Below, piece after piece: positions 15,990 to 25,500 of a DNA stretch of 64,000 nt (positions within the stretch are counted from its first letter, which is position 1; every line of letters begins with the position of its first letter). Source of the DNA: Bacteriovoracaceae bacterium (GTDB taxonomy: Bacteria > Bdellovibrionota > Bacteriovoracia > Bacteriovoracales > Bacteriovoracaceae); assembly GCA_016784965.1 (NCBI GenBank), contig JADHTQ010000013.1, positions 1 to 64,000 of the forward strand, in the 5' to 3' direction. The notes under the pieces were generated by a model. That model did not search any database. It worked only from the letters and a program-made list of their open reading frames with translations, and was not told where the DNA came from. The translations under genes and the position numbers were made by a program.

Positions 15990-18617
15990 TTATTGGATTG
16001 TTAGTTCTCGGTAGTTGATTTTGCCAGTTCCAAGAATTGGGATGGTATCAAGCTTTACAACTCTTCTAATATTGTGAAGTGGGCTTAGTCCCCCCTCTTT
16101 GATTTTTTTGTTTACCTCTTCTCTGGTCAGCTCCAAAACGGAAAATAAAATAAGCTCAGGTCTATCATCTGTTTTTTGCGTAATTGATTCAACTGCAATT
16201 ACAGGGCCTTCATCATGTTCAGAGGAGTAGTGTGAAACTAAAACAGATTCAATGGCAGGAAGAGAGATCATCTCGCCACCAATTTTGACAAAACGTTTAA
16301 TCCTTCCCTTAAAGGTTAAAAAGCCATTCTCGTCTCGATTTACTAGGTCGCCAGTTTTATACCATCTCTTGCCTTGGGTGCTCACAAAAGGAGTATCCCC
16401 TTCATAGTTTAAATATCCTTTAAAAATACTTGGACCTCTAAGCAATAATATCCCATCTTTGCCCTCTCCTACAGATTCACCAGTTTCTGCATGCACAAGT
16501 GTGTACTCGATATTTGGTAGTACTTTACCGATAGTACCAGGCTTGCTGTCATCTGATGGATTTACTGACACAACTGGTGAGCACTCCGTTATACCATATC
16601 CTTCTAAAATCTTTGCATTTTCACATTTGTTTTTTAAGGCCTTATAGACGTGATCTGGGCACTTTTCTGCTCCTGTTACTGAAATTCTAAGAGTTTCAAG
16701 CTGCTGACTGGTTGAGGCATTAACAATTCCACTGACAAAGGTGGGGGTTCCGGCCATCAACGTTGCTTTATATGCTGCAATCATTTTCCCTAGTGTTAAT
16801 GAGTCTGTAGGAATGGGGTAATAAACGGTAGAGACCCCAGTACAGACAGTCATTATAATACACACTTCAATGCCAAAGGAGTGAAAGGGAGGCAAAAATG
16901 CAATTAGCTTGTCATCATTGTACAGTTTAACGTTTTCAAAAATGCCCGCGATATTGCTTATCTGATTCTCATGGGACAGGGGGACAGATTTTGGCAAACT
17001 CTCAGAGCCACTGGTAAATAAAACTACTCCGGTTTCTTTGATGGGGGCATTGTACAATTTTTTCCAATTAACATAGCTATTAATCAGCGCTTTAATCTTT
17101 TGCCCCTTGGTGATAATCTGGGCCAAATTTTCTACGTAAAAAAACTTATCCTCTATACTGGTTAAGGTTGTGCCACTTTTTGCTAGTTTTTGAATTAACT
17201 CTTTTGCAGTAATTATATGCTTTACACCCAGCGAGTTGATGGAGTGAGAGATGTTGCGCTCTCCTGTGGTCCAGTTAACCATCACAGGAATCTTACCGGC
17301 AAACAGTGTTGCAAAATAAAAAATTACAGAACCAACAGAAGCGGGCAGCATGATGCCAACATACTCTCCTTGCAACTGCTCAATTTGCCCCTTAAGAGCA
17401 AAAATACCTGTAATGATATTGCGATAGCTTTTGGTTCCACTTTTTTGATCGGCAATAATAACTTTATTGAAATCCTTTTGTGCTATATTTAAAAAGGCCT
17501 CTGCTATATTTTTTCCCACCGGTGCGTCTACAACCTTTTGACAGCAGCTCTTTTTAAACCAAGAGGCGGGTACCTCTTTTAACATAATCTCAGTGTTGCC
17601 TACAGTATTGCCACTAGCGGCTAACATCACATCGGCGACAGTAATCACAGAATCTGGATCACCTGAGGCAAAACCAAATTCACTTTCTATCCAAGTAACT
17701 AGTTCTGCTCTGGCCAGTGAATCCATTCCCAAGTCTGCCGCTAAGCGATCTGCTTCTTTTATTTTTGAAACTCCTAGCTCCTGCTTTAAGTGATTCAACA
17801 CTAGTTCTTTGGTGGCATCATTTACCTCTTTGGCAGTTAGTGCCCCACCTCTTTTTCCCGGTTCTGGTTTTACTATCGGCTTATTGCCCTTCCAAAAATA
17901 CTTTGCAACTATGGTGTTGGGTAGAGTATTGTCATTGTAAAATTCTTCAAGGTAGCTATTTAAATCCTGCCGAGAGGCCTCTCTTGGTAAGTCAGAGGGT
18001 TTTTTTACAGTTATTTCTACTTTTCTTTTTGGTATAAAGAAGATTCCATTAATAAACCAGACAAAAATTGCTCTTAATATAAATTTGAAATCAATTGCGG
18101 TTAACAATCCATCGGCACGACTAAAAGTGCTTCCCCAAAGTCCCCTAGTTCGAATCATAACAACTTCTAAATCAGGAATTTCTTGTAAGATGGTGTGAAC
18201 TGCACTTGTTCCTCTTAGCTCCTCGTGCTTTGATCTATAGGTTCTGCCTGCGGGATAAAGAATAACGTTTTCTCCCTCTTTTAGAGCTTTTATCACCTGC
18301 TCTAGAGTTTTATTAACTGTCTCGCGCACCTGGGTGCCACCTGAGAGTACGTCGGGAATTAAAACTCCCTTGAGCTGTCCCACCATAAATTTCATACCTG
18401 GGTACCTTAGCTGACTCTCCTCGATTAGAGGCCTGGGTCTAAACTTTGACCATAGAGCAGTATAGATAATCAAAGGATCAATGAGGGCCGGATGGTTTGG
18501 TACAAATAACATCCCATGCTTTCTTTCACTTCTGATTTCACTCAATCCACTGATTTGAATGCTATAGCGCATCCTCAGTAGTAATTTTATTATCTTTTCA
18601 ATAAAAGTGACCAACAT
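15990..18617 (-). CDS. aas: acyltransferase-ACP-acyl ligase fusion (Aas-like)
   Basis: An 875-residue three-part enzyme. The N-terminal PlsC-type acyltransferase has the 'NHPALID' motif at residue 41. An acyl-carrier-protein domain follows, with the phosphopantetheine site in 'LGMDSLAR' near residue 297. The C-terminal half is an AMP-forming acyl-CoA/ACP ligase ('LFTSGSESLPKSVPLSHE' near residue 539, then 'YKTGDLV'). E. coli Aas has the first and last parts but no internal ACP. The likely job is to activate free fatty acid, load it on the built-in ACP and re-acylate lysophospholipid delivered by the neighbouring LplT. AAGGA precedes the ATG. It is 15 bp after the TIGR03545-like gene, same strand. 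Confidence 0.85.
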   Translation of the reverse strand: MLVTFIEKIIKLLLRMRYSIQISGLSEIRSERKHGMLFVPNHPALIDPLIIYTALWSKFRPRPLIEESQLRYPGMKFMVGQLKGVLIPDVLSGGTQVRETVNKTLEQVIKALKEGENVILYPAGRTYRSKHEELRGTSAVHTILQEIPDLEVVMIRTRGLWGSTFSRADGLLTAIDFKFILRAIFVWFINGIFFIPKRKVEITVKKPSDLPREASRQDLNSYLEEFYNDNTLPNTIVAKYFWKGNKPIVKPEPGKRGGALTAKEVNDATKELVLNHLKQELGVSKIKEADRLAADLGMDSLARAELVTWIESEFGFASGDPDSVITVADVMLAASGNTVGNTEIMLKEVPASWFKKSCCQKVVDAPVGKNIAEAFLNIAQKDFNKVIIADQKSGTKSYRNIITGIFALKGQIEQLQGEYVGIMLPASVGSVIFYFATLFAGKIPVMVNWTTGERNISHSINSLGVKHIITAKELIQKLAKSGTTLTSIEDKFFYVENLAQIITKGQKIKALINSYVNWKKLYNAPIKETGVVLFTSGSESLPKSVPLSHENQISNIAGIFENVKLYNDDKLIAFLPPFHSFGIEVCIIMTVCTGVSTVYYPIPTDSLTLGKMIAAYKATLMAGTPTFVSGIVNASTSQQLETLRISVTGAEKCPDHVYKALKNKCENAKILEGYGITECSPVVSVNPSDDSKPGTIGKVLPNIEYTLVHAETGESVGEGKDGILLLRGPSIFKGYLNYEGDTPFVSTQGKRWYKTGDLVNRDENGFLTFKGRIKRFVKIGGEMISLPAIESVLVSHYSSEHDEGPVIAVESITQKTDDRPELILFSVLELTREEVNKKIKEGGLSPLHNIRRVVKLDTIPILGTGKINYRELTIQ

Positions 18618-18631
18618 AACTAGATCCTTTT

Positions 18632-20503
18632 TTAAAATTTAAATTTTTTCAATAAATTTTTTAACTTCTTTTTAGCCTTCTTCTTAACAGGGGCCACTGC
18701 TTTTTGTTTTCCCTGTTTTTTAACTTCACCAACTTTGGAGCCAGCTTTGTTTTTGATATTTTCTACTGCCTTTTGGGCATTATTTAGTTTTGTTTTATGT
18801 GAATTAGTAAGCTTATCAAACTTGGCCATGAGTGCCTTCTTTTTGCCCCCAATTTTTTCATCAAGCTGCTTTTTAAGCTTTAATTTTGCTTCACTAATTT
18901 TTTTCTTTAGTTGTTTTTTAAGTGAGCTTCCAATGGCCTTTGCCAAATTAGATTTTATTGACAATTTCGGGTTAAAAATAGTGCCGTTTATATAACTATC
19001 AATTGAAATGACTCCTACATCATTCACTGCCCCCCGCAAAACTTCTTTTAGTAATTTTGACTGGGCATCAACAATGTAGTCGACCTCTTTTAGTTGAATT
19101 AATAAAGTGATGGCCAGATCACTGCCCCAGATGTTGCCCTTGGCGTTCATGTGAGCTTTGGACTTATTAATTATAAGTTGTGTGGTCTTGGATTTTACTA
19201 ACTCTAGTGATGTTACAGGATAGTTGGCCTGCATTTTCACTTTTGCTTTTTTGTTTAATACTTTTGGGTTAGTTGTAAAATCTTGAGCAAGACCATCAAA
19301 GTCAACACCAAACTCTGATCCCTCTGCCTTGGAAGTAATCGCCAAGTTTTGTAACCAAAAGAAGGGGTAACTTTTGGGTGTCCCAAAATAATAATTTTTT
19401 CCTACAGACCTCTTTTTTTGCAGTTGATCAGGCTTTGATTTTTCGCTCTTTTTATCACTTGATTTTGGCAAATAATCCTGGGCCATATATGCATACTTTT
19501 GGTAGGGACCCAACTGACTCATGATATATTTTTTAAACAATTTTTGGGCCATACTGCTGGTATCAAGGCCTGGCAGCTGTATCCTTTTTTCTAAATCTTT
19601 ATAATCTTGTGATGCAGAAGAAGAGATCATTTGAAAAGACTTTTTAAAGTAACCCATATCTGCTTTAAAATCAGCTTTTATGCTTTTAATTGCTCCTAGC
19701 TTGCCCTTAACACTCCTAGTAACTTCTTTAATGGTTTTTAATGCCTTTTTTATATCCTTAGGTTTTTTGATTTTAATCCCGGACAAACGGCTTTGGATAG
19801 CGCTTAATTCTTCAGACTTAGGCAGCGAGGCAATCTTTTGCTTCCACTCCAATTCTTTATCGTCTAAAGCTTGCTCAATCTCTTTGATCTTTTTAACTGA
19901 TTTTAGATCGTCTTTAATATTTGTAGCGACATTTTCTCCCTCAAGCAAAGCGGCAGCATCACCAAAAATATTTCCTCCAAACTCTTCTTTGATAAAACCA
20001 GTGCTTTCGGTCGTTACAGTCTTAAGCTCTTTGGATTCGAGAACTTCTTTTAATACCGAATCCTTTTTGGGGACCACATATCCCTTTTTTTTGCGCTTTG
20101 TCCCTACTTTGATATCCTCAATTGATGCATTTTCTACCACAAATTTTGCGCGCAATAGGGCATCCCATGAAAACTTAAAAAACACCTTACCAATCTGAAA
20201 GCGATTATGAGCTGGCCTTGATTTTTGTGTTACTTGGATATTAGATATCCTAAGAGTTCCATCAAAAAAACTAGTCACCAGACTACCAACATTTACTTCG
20301 GCACCATTTACTTTAGTGCCTACTTTTTGCAGTCCCCATCTTAGATTTGAATCAAAAAATAAAATAGAATAGGCGACAATTATTGCTACAATGATTACTG
20401 CCGGAAGAATTCCTCCCCACCTGATCGGCCCTTTTGGCTTTGGGGGTTTTGCAGGACTCTTTGGCAATTCATTTTCTGTGTTGTTATCAGTAGAGTTGAT
20501 CAT
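18632..20503 (-). CDS. TIGR03545-like membrane-anchored protein
   Basis: A 623-residue protein with a Pro/Lys-rich cytoplasmic N-terminus, one transmembrane helix near residues 32-50 ('ILPAVIIVAIIVAYSILFF'), then a large periplasmic region beginning with AsmA-like strands ('VNVGSLVTSFFDGTLRISNI'). Long Lys-rich helices occupy the middle and the C-terminus. It resembles the uncharacterised family TIGR03545, which is typically encoded next to TIGR03546, as seen here (17-bp overlap). AsmA-like proteins act in lipid transport or outer-membrane integrity; with Aas/LplT downstream a lipid role is plausible but unproven. Confidence 0.6.
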   Translation of the reverse strand: MINSTDNNTENELPKSPAKPPKPKGPIRWGGILPAVIIVAIIVAYSILFFDSNLRWGLQKVGTKVNGAEVNVGSLVTSFFDGTLRISNIQVTQKSRPAHNRFQIGKVFFKFSWDALLRAKFVVENASIEDIKVGTKRKKKGYVVPKKDSVLKEVLESKELKTVTTESTGFIKEEFGGNIFGDAAALLEGENVATNIKDDLKSVKKIKEIEQALDDKELEWKQKIASLPKSEELSAIQSRLSGIKIKKPKDIKKALKTIKEVTRSVKGKLGAIKSIKADFKADMGYFKKSFQMISSSASQDYKDLEKRIQLPGLDTSSMAQKLFKKYIMSQLGPYQKYAYMAQDYLPKSSDKKSEKSKPDQLQKKRSVGKNYYFGTPKSYPFFWLQNLAITSKAEGSEFGVDFDGLAQDFTTNPKVLNKKAKVKMQANYPVTSLELVKSKTTQLIINKSKAHMNAKGNIWGSDLAITLLIQLKEVDYIVDAQSKLLKEVLRGAVNDVGVISIDSYINGTIFNPKLSIKSNLAKAIGSSLKKQLKKKISEAKLKLKKQLDEKIGGKKKALMAKFDKLTNSHKTKLNNAQKAVENIKNKAGSKVGEVKKQGKQKAVAPVKKKAKKKLKNLLKKFKF

Positions 20504-21008
20504 ATTTGTAATACCATTTATAAAGTGATGTTGCTTTTAATGCTTTAAACCATTTAGTTTGTTTTAATTTTTCAACAACTAGTTGACGATATTTGGCCAC
20601 TAAAACTTTAGAGAGTAAAAAGACAATGGGAAACAGTGCCAAGGCCACAATAAATGATCCCATAACTATCGAGTTATTAAATTTGGTAAAGGGCAAAATT
20701 GGCATATTATAAAGCTTAGTATACAAAGGTGTTAAGCTTTCAACCTCAAGGACTGCAGCACCCACTTTGTGAAAAAGAGAATCTAACAAGTAAGCTGGTA
20801 TTGCAAAAAAGAAGGCAGATAAAAAAGCAGCACCAATTTGAATTCTAAATAAAAATAATATAAAAAAGACCACCAGAGTCTGTAGTGAAAATGCAGGAAT
20901 AAATCCCAAGATTAATCCGCAACTAATTCCTGCTGCTATCTGATTGGTTCCTTTGTCTGAATTGAGCAACTTTAAAAATGCAAACAACTGTTTCAATATA
21001 AGTGTCAC
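20487..21008 (-). CDS. TIGR03546/DUF2062-like membrane protein
   Basis: A small integral membrane protein. It opens with 'LKQLFAFLKLLNSDKGTNQIA' then has hydrophobic helices ('ISCGLILGFIPAFSLQTLVV', 'FFILFLFRIQIGAAFLSAFF', 'GSFIVALALFPIVFLLSKVL') and a basic tail. The G-x-x-x-G-x-x-P pattern in the first helix matches TIGR03546/DUF2062-type proteins of unknown function. The start is uncertain: the frame opens at TTG 21023, but a GAGG site sits 7 bases before GTG 21008, which I prefer (173 residues). It overlaps the partner gene by 17 bp, implying translational coupling. Confidence 0.6.
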   Translation of the reverse strand: MTLILKQLFAFLKLLNSDKGTNQIAAGISCGLILGFIPAFSLQTLVVFFILFLFRIQIGAAFLSAFFFAIPAYLLDSLFHKVGAAVLEVESLTPLYTKLYNMPILPFTKFNNSIVMGSFIVALALFPIVFLLSKVLVAKYRQLVVEKLKQTKWFKALKATSLYKWYYKYDQLY

Positions 21009-21211
21009 CAATATACCTCGCAAGCAATATATGTTTGATATTTAAGACTTGTTTAAATAAAACTTTGACCAACTTTATCACTATTTATGGGCAATTTGCA
21101 ATTGTCAGAGACTATTTTTATGCTAGCCCCTGACCCTGTGCACCATTGTGCTTGCTTACAAAAAGCGCTACAATTGCGTGACTTGTTTTGTTTCATAACA
21201 AGGAGAAATCA

Positions 21212-21649
21212 GTGGCCCGCGTCAAAATCAAATTGCCAGATCATAGCTTTTTTAAAACCCAAGTTACTTTGAGAATTAATGATATCAACTATGGTGGACA
21301 CATGGGCAATGACACTGTGTTATCTCTTTGTCACGAGGCACGCATCCAATTTTTGCATCACTTTGACTTTGATGAATTAAACATCTTTGGCAAAAGCATC
21401 ATAATGAGCGATGCTTGTGTGGTTTACAAAAAAGAAGCATTTCATCGCGATAAATTAGAAATATTATTGTTTATTGATGATCTAAATGATTACGGCTTTG
21501 ACCTTCTATATCAAATTAACAACTTAAAACATGGCCAAGAAGTGGCCCGGGCCAAAACTGGAATCGTATTTTTTGACTATCAAAAAAGGAAAATATCAAA
21601 ATGTCCACGAGATTTTATAAATTTCGTAAAACAGAAGGATTTATTATGA
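21212..21649 (+). CDS. hotdog-fold acyl-CoA thioesterase
   Basis: A protein of about 145 residues of the 4HBT/YbgC-like hotdog family, hydrolysing acyl thioesters. The conserved opening is visible: a strand, 'RINDINYGGHMGNDT' (the family has a conserved Asp/Asn-x-x-Gly-His region), then the long helix 'LSLCHEARIQFL'. The frame is open further upstream, but AAGGAG lies 7 bases before GTG 21212, which is therefore the better start. Its stop overlaps the cysK ATG (ATGA), so the two are translationally coupled. The substrate is unknown. Confidence 0.8.
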   Translation: MARVKIKLPDHSFFKTQVTLRINDINYGGHMGNDTVLSLCHEARIQFLHHFDFDELNIFGKSIIMSDACVVYKKEAFHRDKLEILLFIDDLNDYGFDLLYQINNLKHGQEVARAKTGIVFFDYQKRKISKCPRDFINFVKQKDLL

Positions 21650-22569
21650 AAATATGGGACAACATTACACAACTCATTGGTAACACCCCTATTGTCAAGC
21701 TCTCTAGTCTTGATGATCCACAGCTAAAAGGAACAATTCTGGCAAAATTGGAATCGTTTAACCCTGCTTCTAGCGTTAAAGACCGCATCGCCAAAAGTAT
21801 GATTGATGCTGCCATCAAGGATGGTTCTTTGCAAAAGGGTACAGTGCTAATTGAACCAACAAGCGGCAATACTGGAGTTGCCTTAGCATATATCGCGGCT
21901 TCTTATGGTTATAAACTGATTCTGACGATGCCTGATACTATGAGTGTTGAGCGTCGCAACCTACTATCGGCACTCGGGGCAGAGTTAGTTTTAACTGATG
22001 GTACAAAAGGAATGAAAGGTGCCATAGATAAAGCGACTCAGATGCAAGCAGAAACCAAAAATAGTCTGATCTTGGGCCAATTTGATAATCTAGCAAATCC
22101 CCAAATCCACAGAGAGACTACTGCCAGAGAGATCTTAGAAGATACAGATGGCAAATTGGACGCTTTTGTCTCAGGCATCGGTACTGGCGGAACTATTACT
22201 GGTGTCGGCGAAGTTCTAAAAGAACATATTAAAGGCATCAAAGTCTTTGCCGTAGAGCCTTCAAACTCTGCAGTGCTAAGTGGCAAAGGCCCAGGCCCCC
22301 ATAAAATACAAGGAATAGGTGCCGGTTTTATTCCGAGTGTACTAAACGTAAAGATCTATGATGAAGTAATCCAAGTCTCCAATGAAGAGGCCATGATGGC
22401 GGCCAAAATGCTAGCACAACAAGAGGGAATCCTGGCCGGAATCTCTTCGGGTGCTGCCTTATATGCTACTATGTTAGTGGCCAAAAGAGATGAATTTGCA
22501 GGAGCGACAATACTAACAATCTTGCCAGATACTGGTGAGCGCTACCTCAGTACTGATCTATTTTCATAA
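21646..22569 (+). CDS. cysK: cysteine synthase A (O-acetylserine sulfhydrylase)
   Basis: PLP enzyme that makes L-cysteine from O-acetylserine and sulfide. The PLP-lysine motif 'SSVKDRIAKSM', the substrate loop 'PTSGNTGVALA' and the phosphate-binding 'GIGTGGTITG' are intact. I chose ATG 21646, which begins at the conserved 'IWDNITQLIGNTPIVKL', over the upstream ATG. The 307-residue length is typical. It overlaps the thioesterase by 4 bp, and its last 28 bp overlap the 3' end of the convergent 1443-residue gene. No cysE is nearby. Confidence 0.95.
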   Translation: MKIWDNITQLIGNTPIVKLSSLDDPQLKGTILAKLESFNPASSVKDRIAKSMIDAAIKDGSLQKGTVLIEPTSGNTGVALAYIAASYGYKLILTMPDTMSVERRNLLSALGAELVLTDGTKGMKGAIDKATQMQAETKNSLILGQFDNLANPQIHRETTAREILEDTDGKLDAFVSGIGTGGTITGVGEVLKEHIKGIKVFAVEPSNSAVLSGKGPGPHKIQGIGAGFIPSVLNVKIYDEVIQVSNEEAMMAAKMLAQQEGILAGISSGAALYATMLVAKRDEFAGATILTILPDTGERYLSTDLFS

Positions 22570-25500
22570 GCTGTAGCATTATATTTTTGCAACAGTGATG
22601 CAGCAATCTCCGGTGGTGGCAAGGTTACATCATCCAAGTGCTCAGGTGTAGCAAACTGCAAGTATGGAATAACTGCCTCATTTTTATCCCCACCAGTTCC
22701 ATCATAGGTAACCGACAATACAGAAATACCTGTTTTTGATTCAATTTCTCGCGCCATAGACTCAGTGACAATGGAGGCACAACAAAATCCAGGATTAGTC
22801 TGAACCATTAGTGCCAAGTCGGGGTAGTGTTTTTGTAGGTAGCAAACTTTAATAATATTTTCCTGAGACTCCCCGGCGTTTTCTAGCTTAATCCCATAGC
22901 TATTTAAAATCTCAGATGAAGATTCGTTATACTTGTTAGCAATTGGGCCTAAGATGCGCTCAAATTGTCTAAGATAGCTTTTTTCCAAACGCTTCATCAT
23001 GGTTAGAATCGGAGCAAAGGTAAATATTTCTTTAAACCTGCCCTCGGCAAACCATTTGCGAAAATAGGTGGGGGCCACCATTTTGCAGAGTTCATTATAA
23101 GAAGTGATGACCGCCTCTCCACCGCACTTTTCAATGTAACGAACCAAGTCTTGGTTCATAACATCGTTATCGCGCACATAGATATCTCCAAAAATGGCCA
23201 CTTTGGGGCGCTTTACCTTTTTCACCTCAATCTGCAAAAACTGATCTACCACGTGCTTTAGAGTCTCCTCTTTGGAGCGTGTGCCAGCAAACACCTCTTC
23301 AAACAAAACCAATGCCTCTTCACAGACGCGATCAGTTTGCCCTTTATGAACCTCATAGGGACGAATCTTGCAACACATCTGCCTGAGGTATCCACCAAAC
23401 ATATAAACAAAATAGGCGTTTATTGTAACAAGCAGTGAAATATCATTAAAAGTTAAATCCCCTAAATAGACTCCCGCTTGCTCGTACTTTTCGCCATAGG
23501 CGCTAAGCAAGTTTTGGATGTGATGTGGGTAGAGTTTTAAACTACAAACATCTGATTGGTTTACCCACAAAAGTGCATTGGAAGGATCAACATTATGCTC
23601 TACAACGGCTTCGACAAAGCCTTGAGTAATGGCATTTAAGGGAGTACATTGGCCAGAGTTATGGCGCAAACTGCGCCTGATAATGCTTTCTGTTTCTTTC
23701 ATTAAAATGGCATTTATCCCTTCTCGTTTTAGATTGGCAACAATTAAACGACATGTAACGGGATCCCAACACGGTACAAACAAAGTCTTACTGCCAATTT
23801 CTGTAATATGTTTGGGGTTTATTTTGGCATAGGGTTTAACGGGCAAAATAGTGCGAACTTTGCGACGTCGATCATTGTAAAAAGAGCGGATGGCCGCTTC
23901 AATTCGCGTTTCATAGCCCACACTGGAGTCGTGTTCGTCCAACTCTAAAACCAGAAATGGTTTACCATGGGCCGCCATTAAATCTTTAAAGTAAGTTAGA
24001 ATGAAAGAGTCTGGAGTGCATTTAAACGAGGTAATAAAAACTGGATATCTACCGGGCATATTTGCCACTAACTGGGCAGCTGCTAAAACCTTAGAGGCAA
24101 ACGACCAGTGTACTTCATCAAGCAGTGAAGAGATGGCATTGAGTTGATCTACATTTTGGGGAATCATATCTTGATATAGTGTTTTGATACCAAGGTTGGC
24201 AAAAATCTCAGGAATTCCTTTATTGGAATTGGGATCTAAAACCGTATAAGGTCTGCCAAGCAGTACCACCTGGATATCATCTTTTGGTACCTCATGCTCC
24301 ACAATGTTTTTTAGCAAATCCCGACACTGTTCCATGTAAGACAGGGCCTCATCGTAGGCAATAGAAACTTCTATAAAGCTTGGGGCCTTTTTAGTAATTT
24401 TTTTCAAAGTTCGATACAGCTCATGTTTGGAATGAAACTGAGTGTACAAATATTTTATAACTGGAGTTAGTACTCGCTTCCTTTGATCACCGGCCAGCTG
24501 CTCTACCAGGGCAGTTACAAATTGGGTGTAGTAACAATACTGTTTGCCAATTTTGTCACCCTTTTGCCTATCATTTATATAGCTGGGTAAAAATACGTAG
24601 TCTGCTCGCTCTAGTAGATATTTGGCATGGCCATGCATCGCTGCAATTGGTGTACAAAACTCAGCACCTGTTAGTGTTTTACCCTCTTTTACTGCAGCCT
24701 TATACTTCTCACTTGTAATGGTGGGGATATTGAGTCGCTTAAAGAAGTATTGCCACATGGGCAGATCAGCATATAAATGCAAAGCGGCCGGCAAACCAAT
24801 AACAACTTCCTCTGCCCGAGTACGCCCACGCATGGCAGAGGTCTTTTGTGCAAATGCTTTTTTTCTTGCTCGAAGTAAATCAAATCCAGATTGATTCCAG
24901 TTAACAAACTTTTTAGTTTCATAATCTCTGCCACACAAAAACCCATAGGCCACTTCTTTCATACCTACTTCTGCCACTGTCAACTTGCAGTGATTGTTGC
25001 AAAGGTCGCAAACTTCTGCTCGCAAAGGAATCTGTTGCTGGTGCAGTGCCAAGCCTGCAAATTTAGTAGTAGACACGGCCTCTTCTATCATTGTTAGACA
25101 AACCCCAAGAGCGCCTGTTAGATGGCAAAATTTTGAAACAATAATCGGCTTTTGTAATCGCTGTTCAAAGGCGGCAATCAATGCTTTATTTTTGGCGGTG
25201 GCCCCCTGGAACAGAATCGTTTTGCCAATTTGACTCTCATTTGCCACTTTAATTAGATAATTTTCACAAACTGCATGTAAAACTGAAGCCAGCGTTTCCT
25301 GATTTGAGTAGCCTTCAGTCATATAGTGATTTAAATCTCGCTCCATAAATACGGTACAGCGATCGCTCGACATTGGAGCAGGAGATTTATAGGTAAATTG
25401 TGCATACTCATTAATTGGTTGCCCGAGCTTTTGTGCTTGCTCTTCAATGAAACTTCCCGTACCTGCGGCACACACAGTATTCATAGTAGAAGAGGTGACC

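Noticed and set aside
19680-20198. 172-codon rightward ORF opposite the TIGR03545-like gene
   Set aside because: It is antisense to a long gene with clear coding pattern and has a Leu/Ser-rich shadow composition.
24622-24894. Rightward ORFs opposite the 1443-residue activase gene
   Set aside because: They are shadows of a gene with conserved motifs along its whole length.
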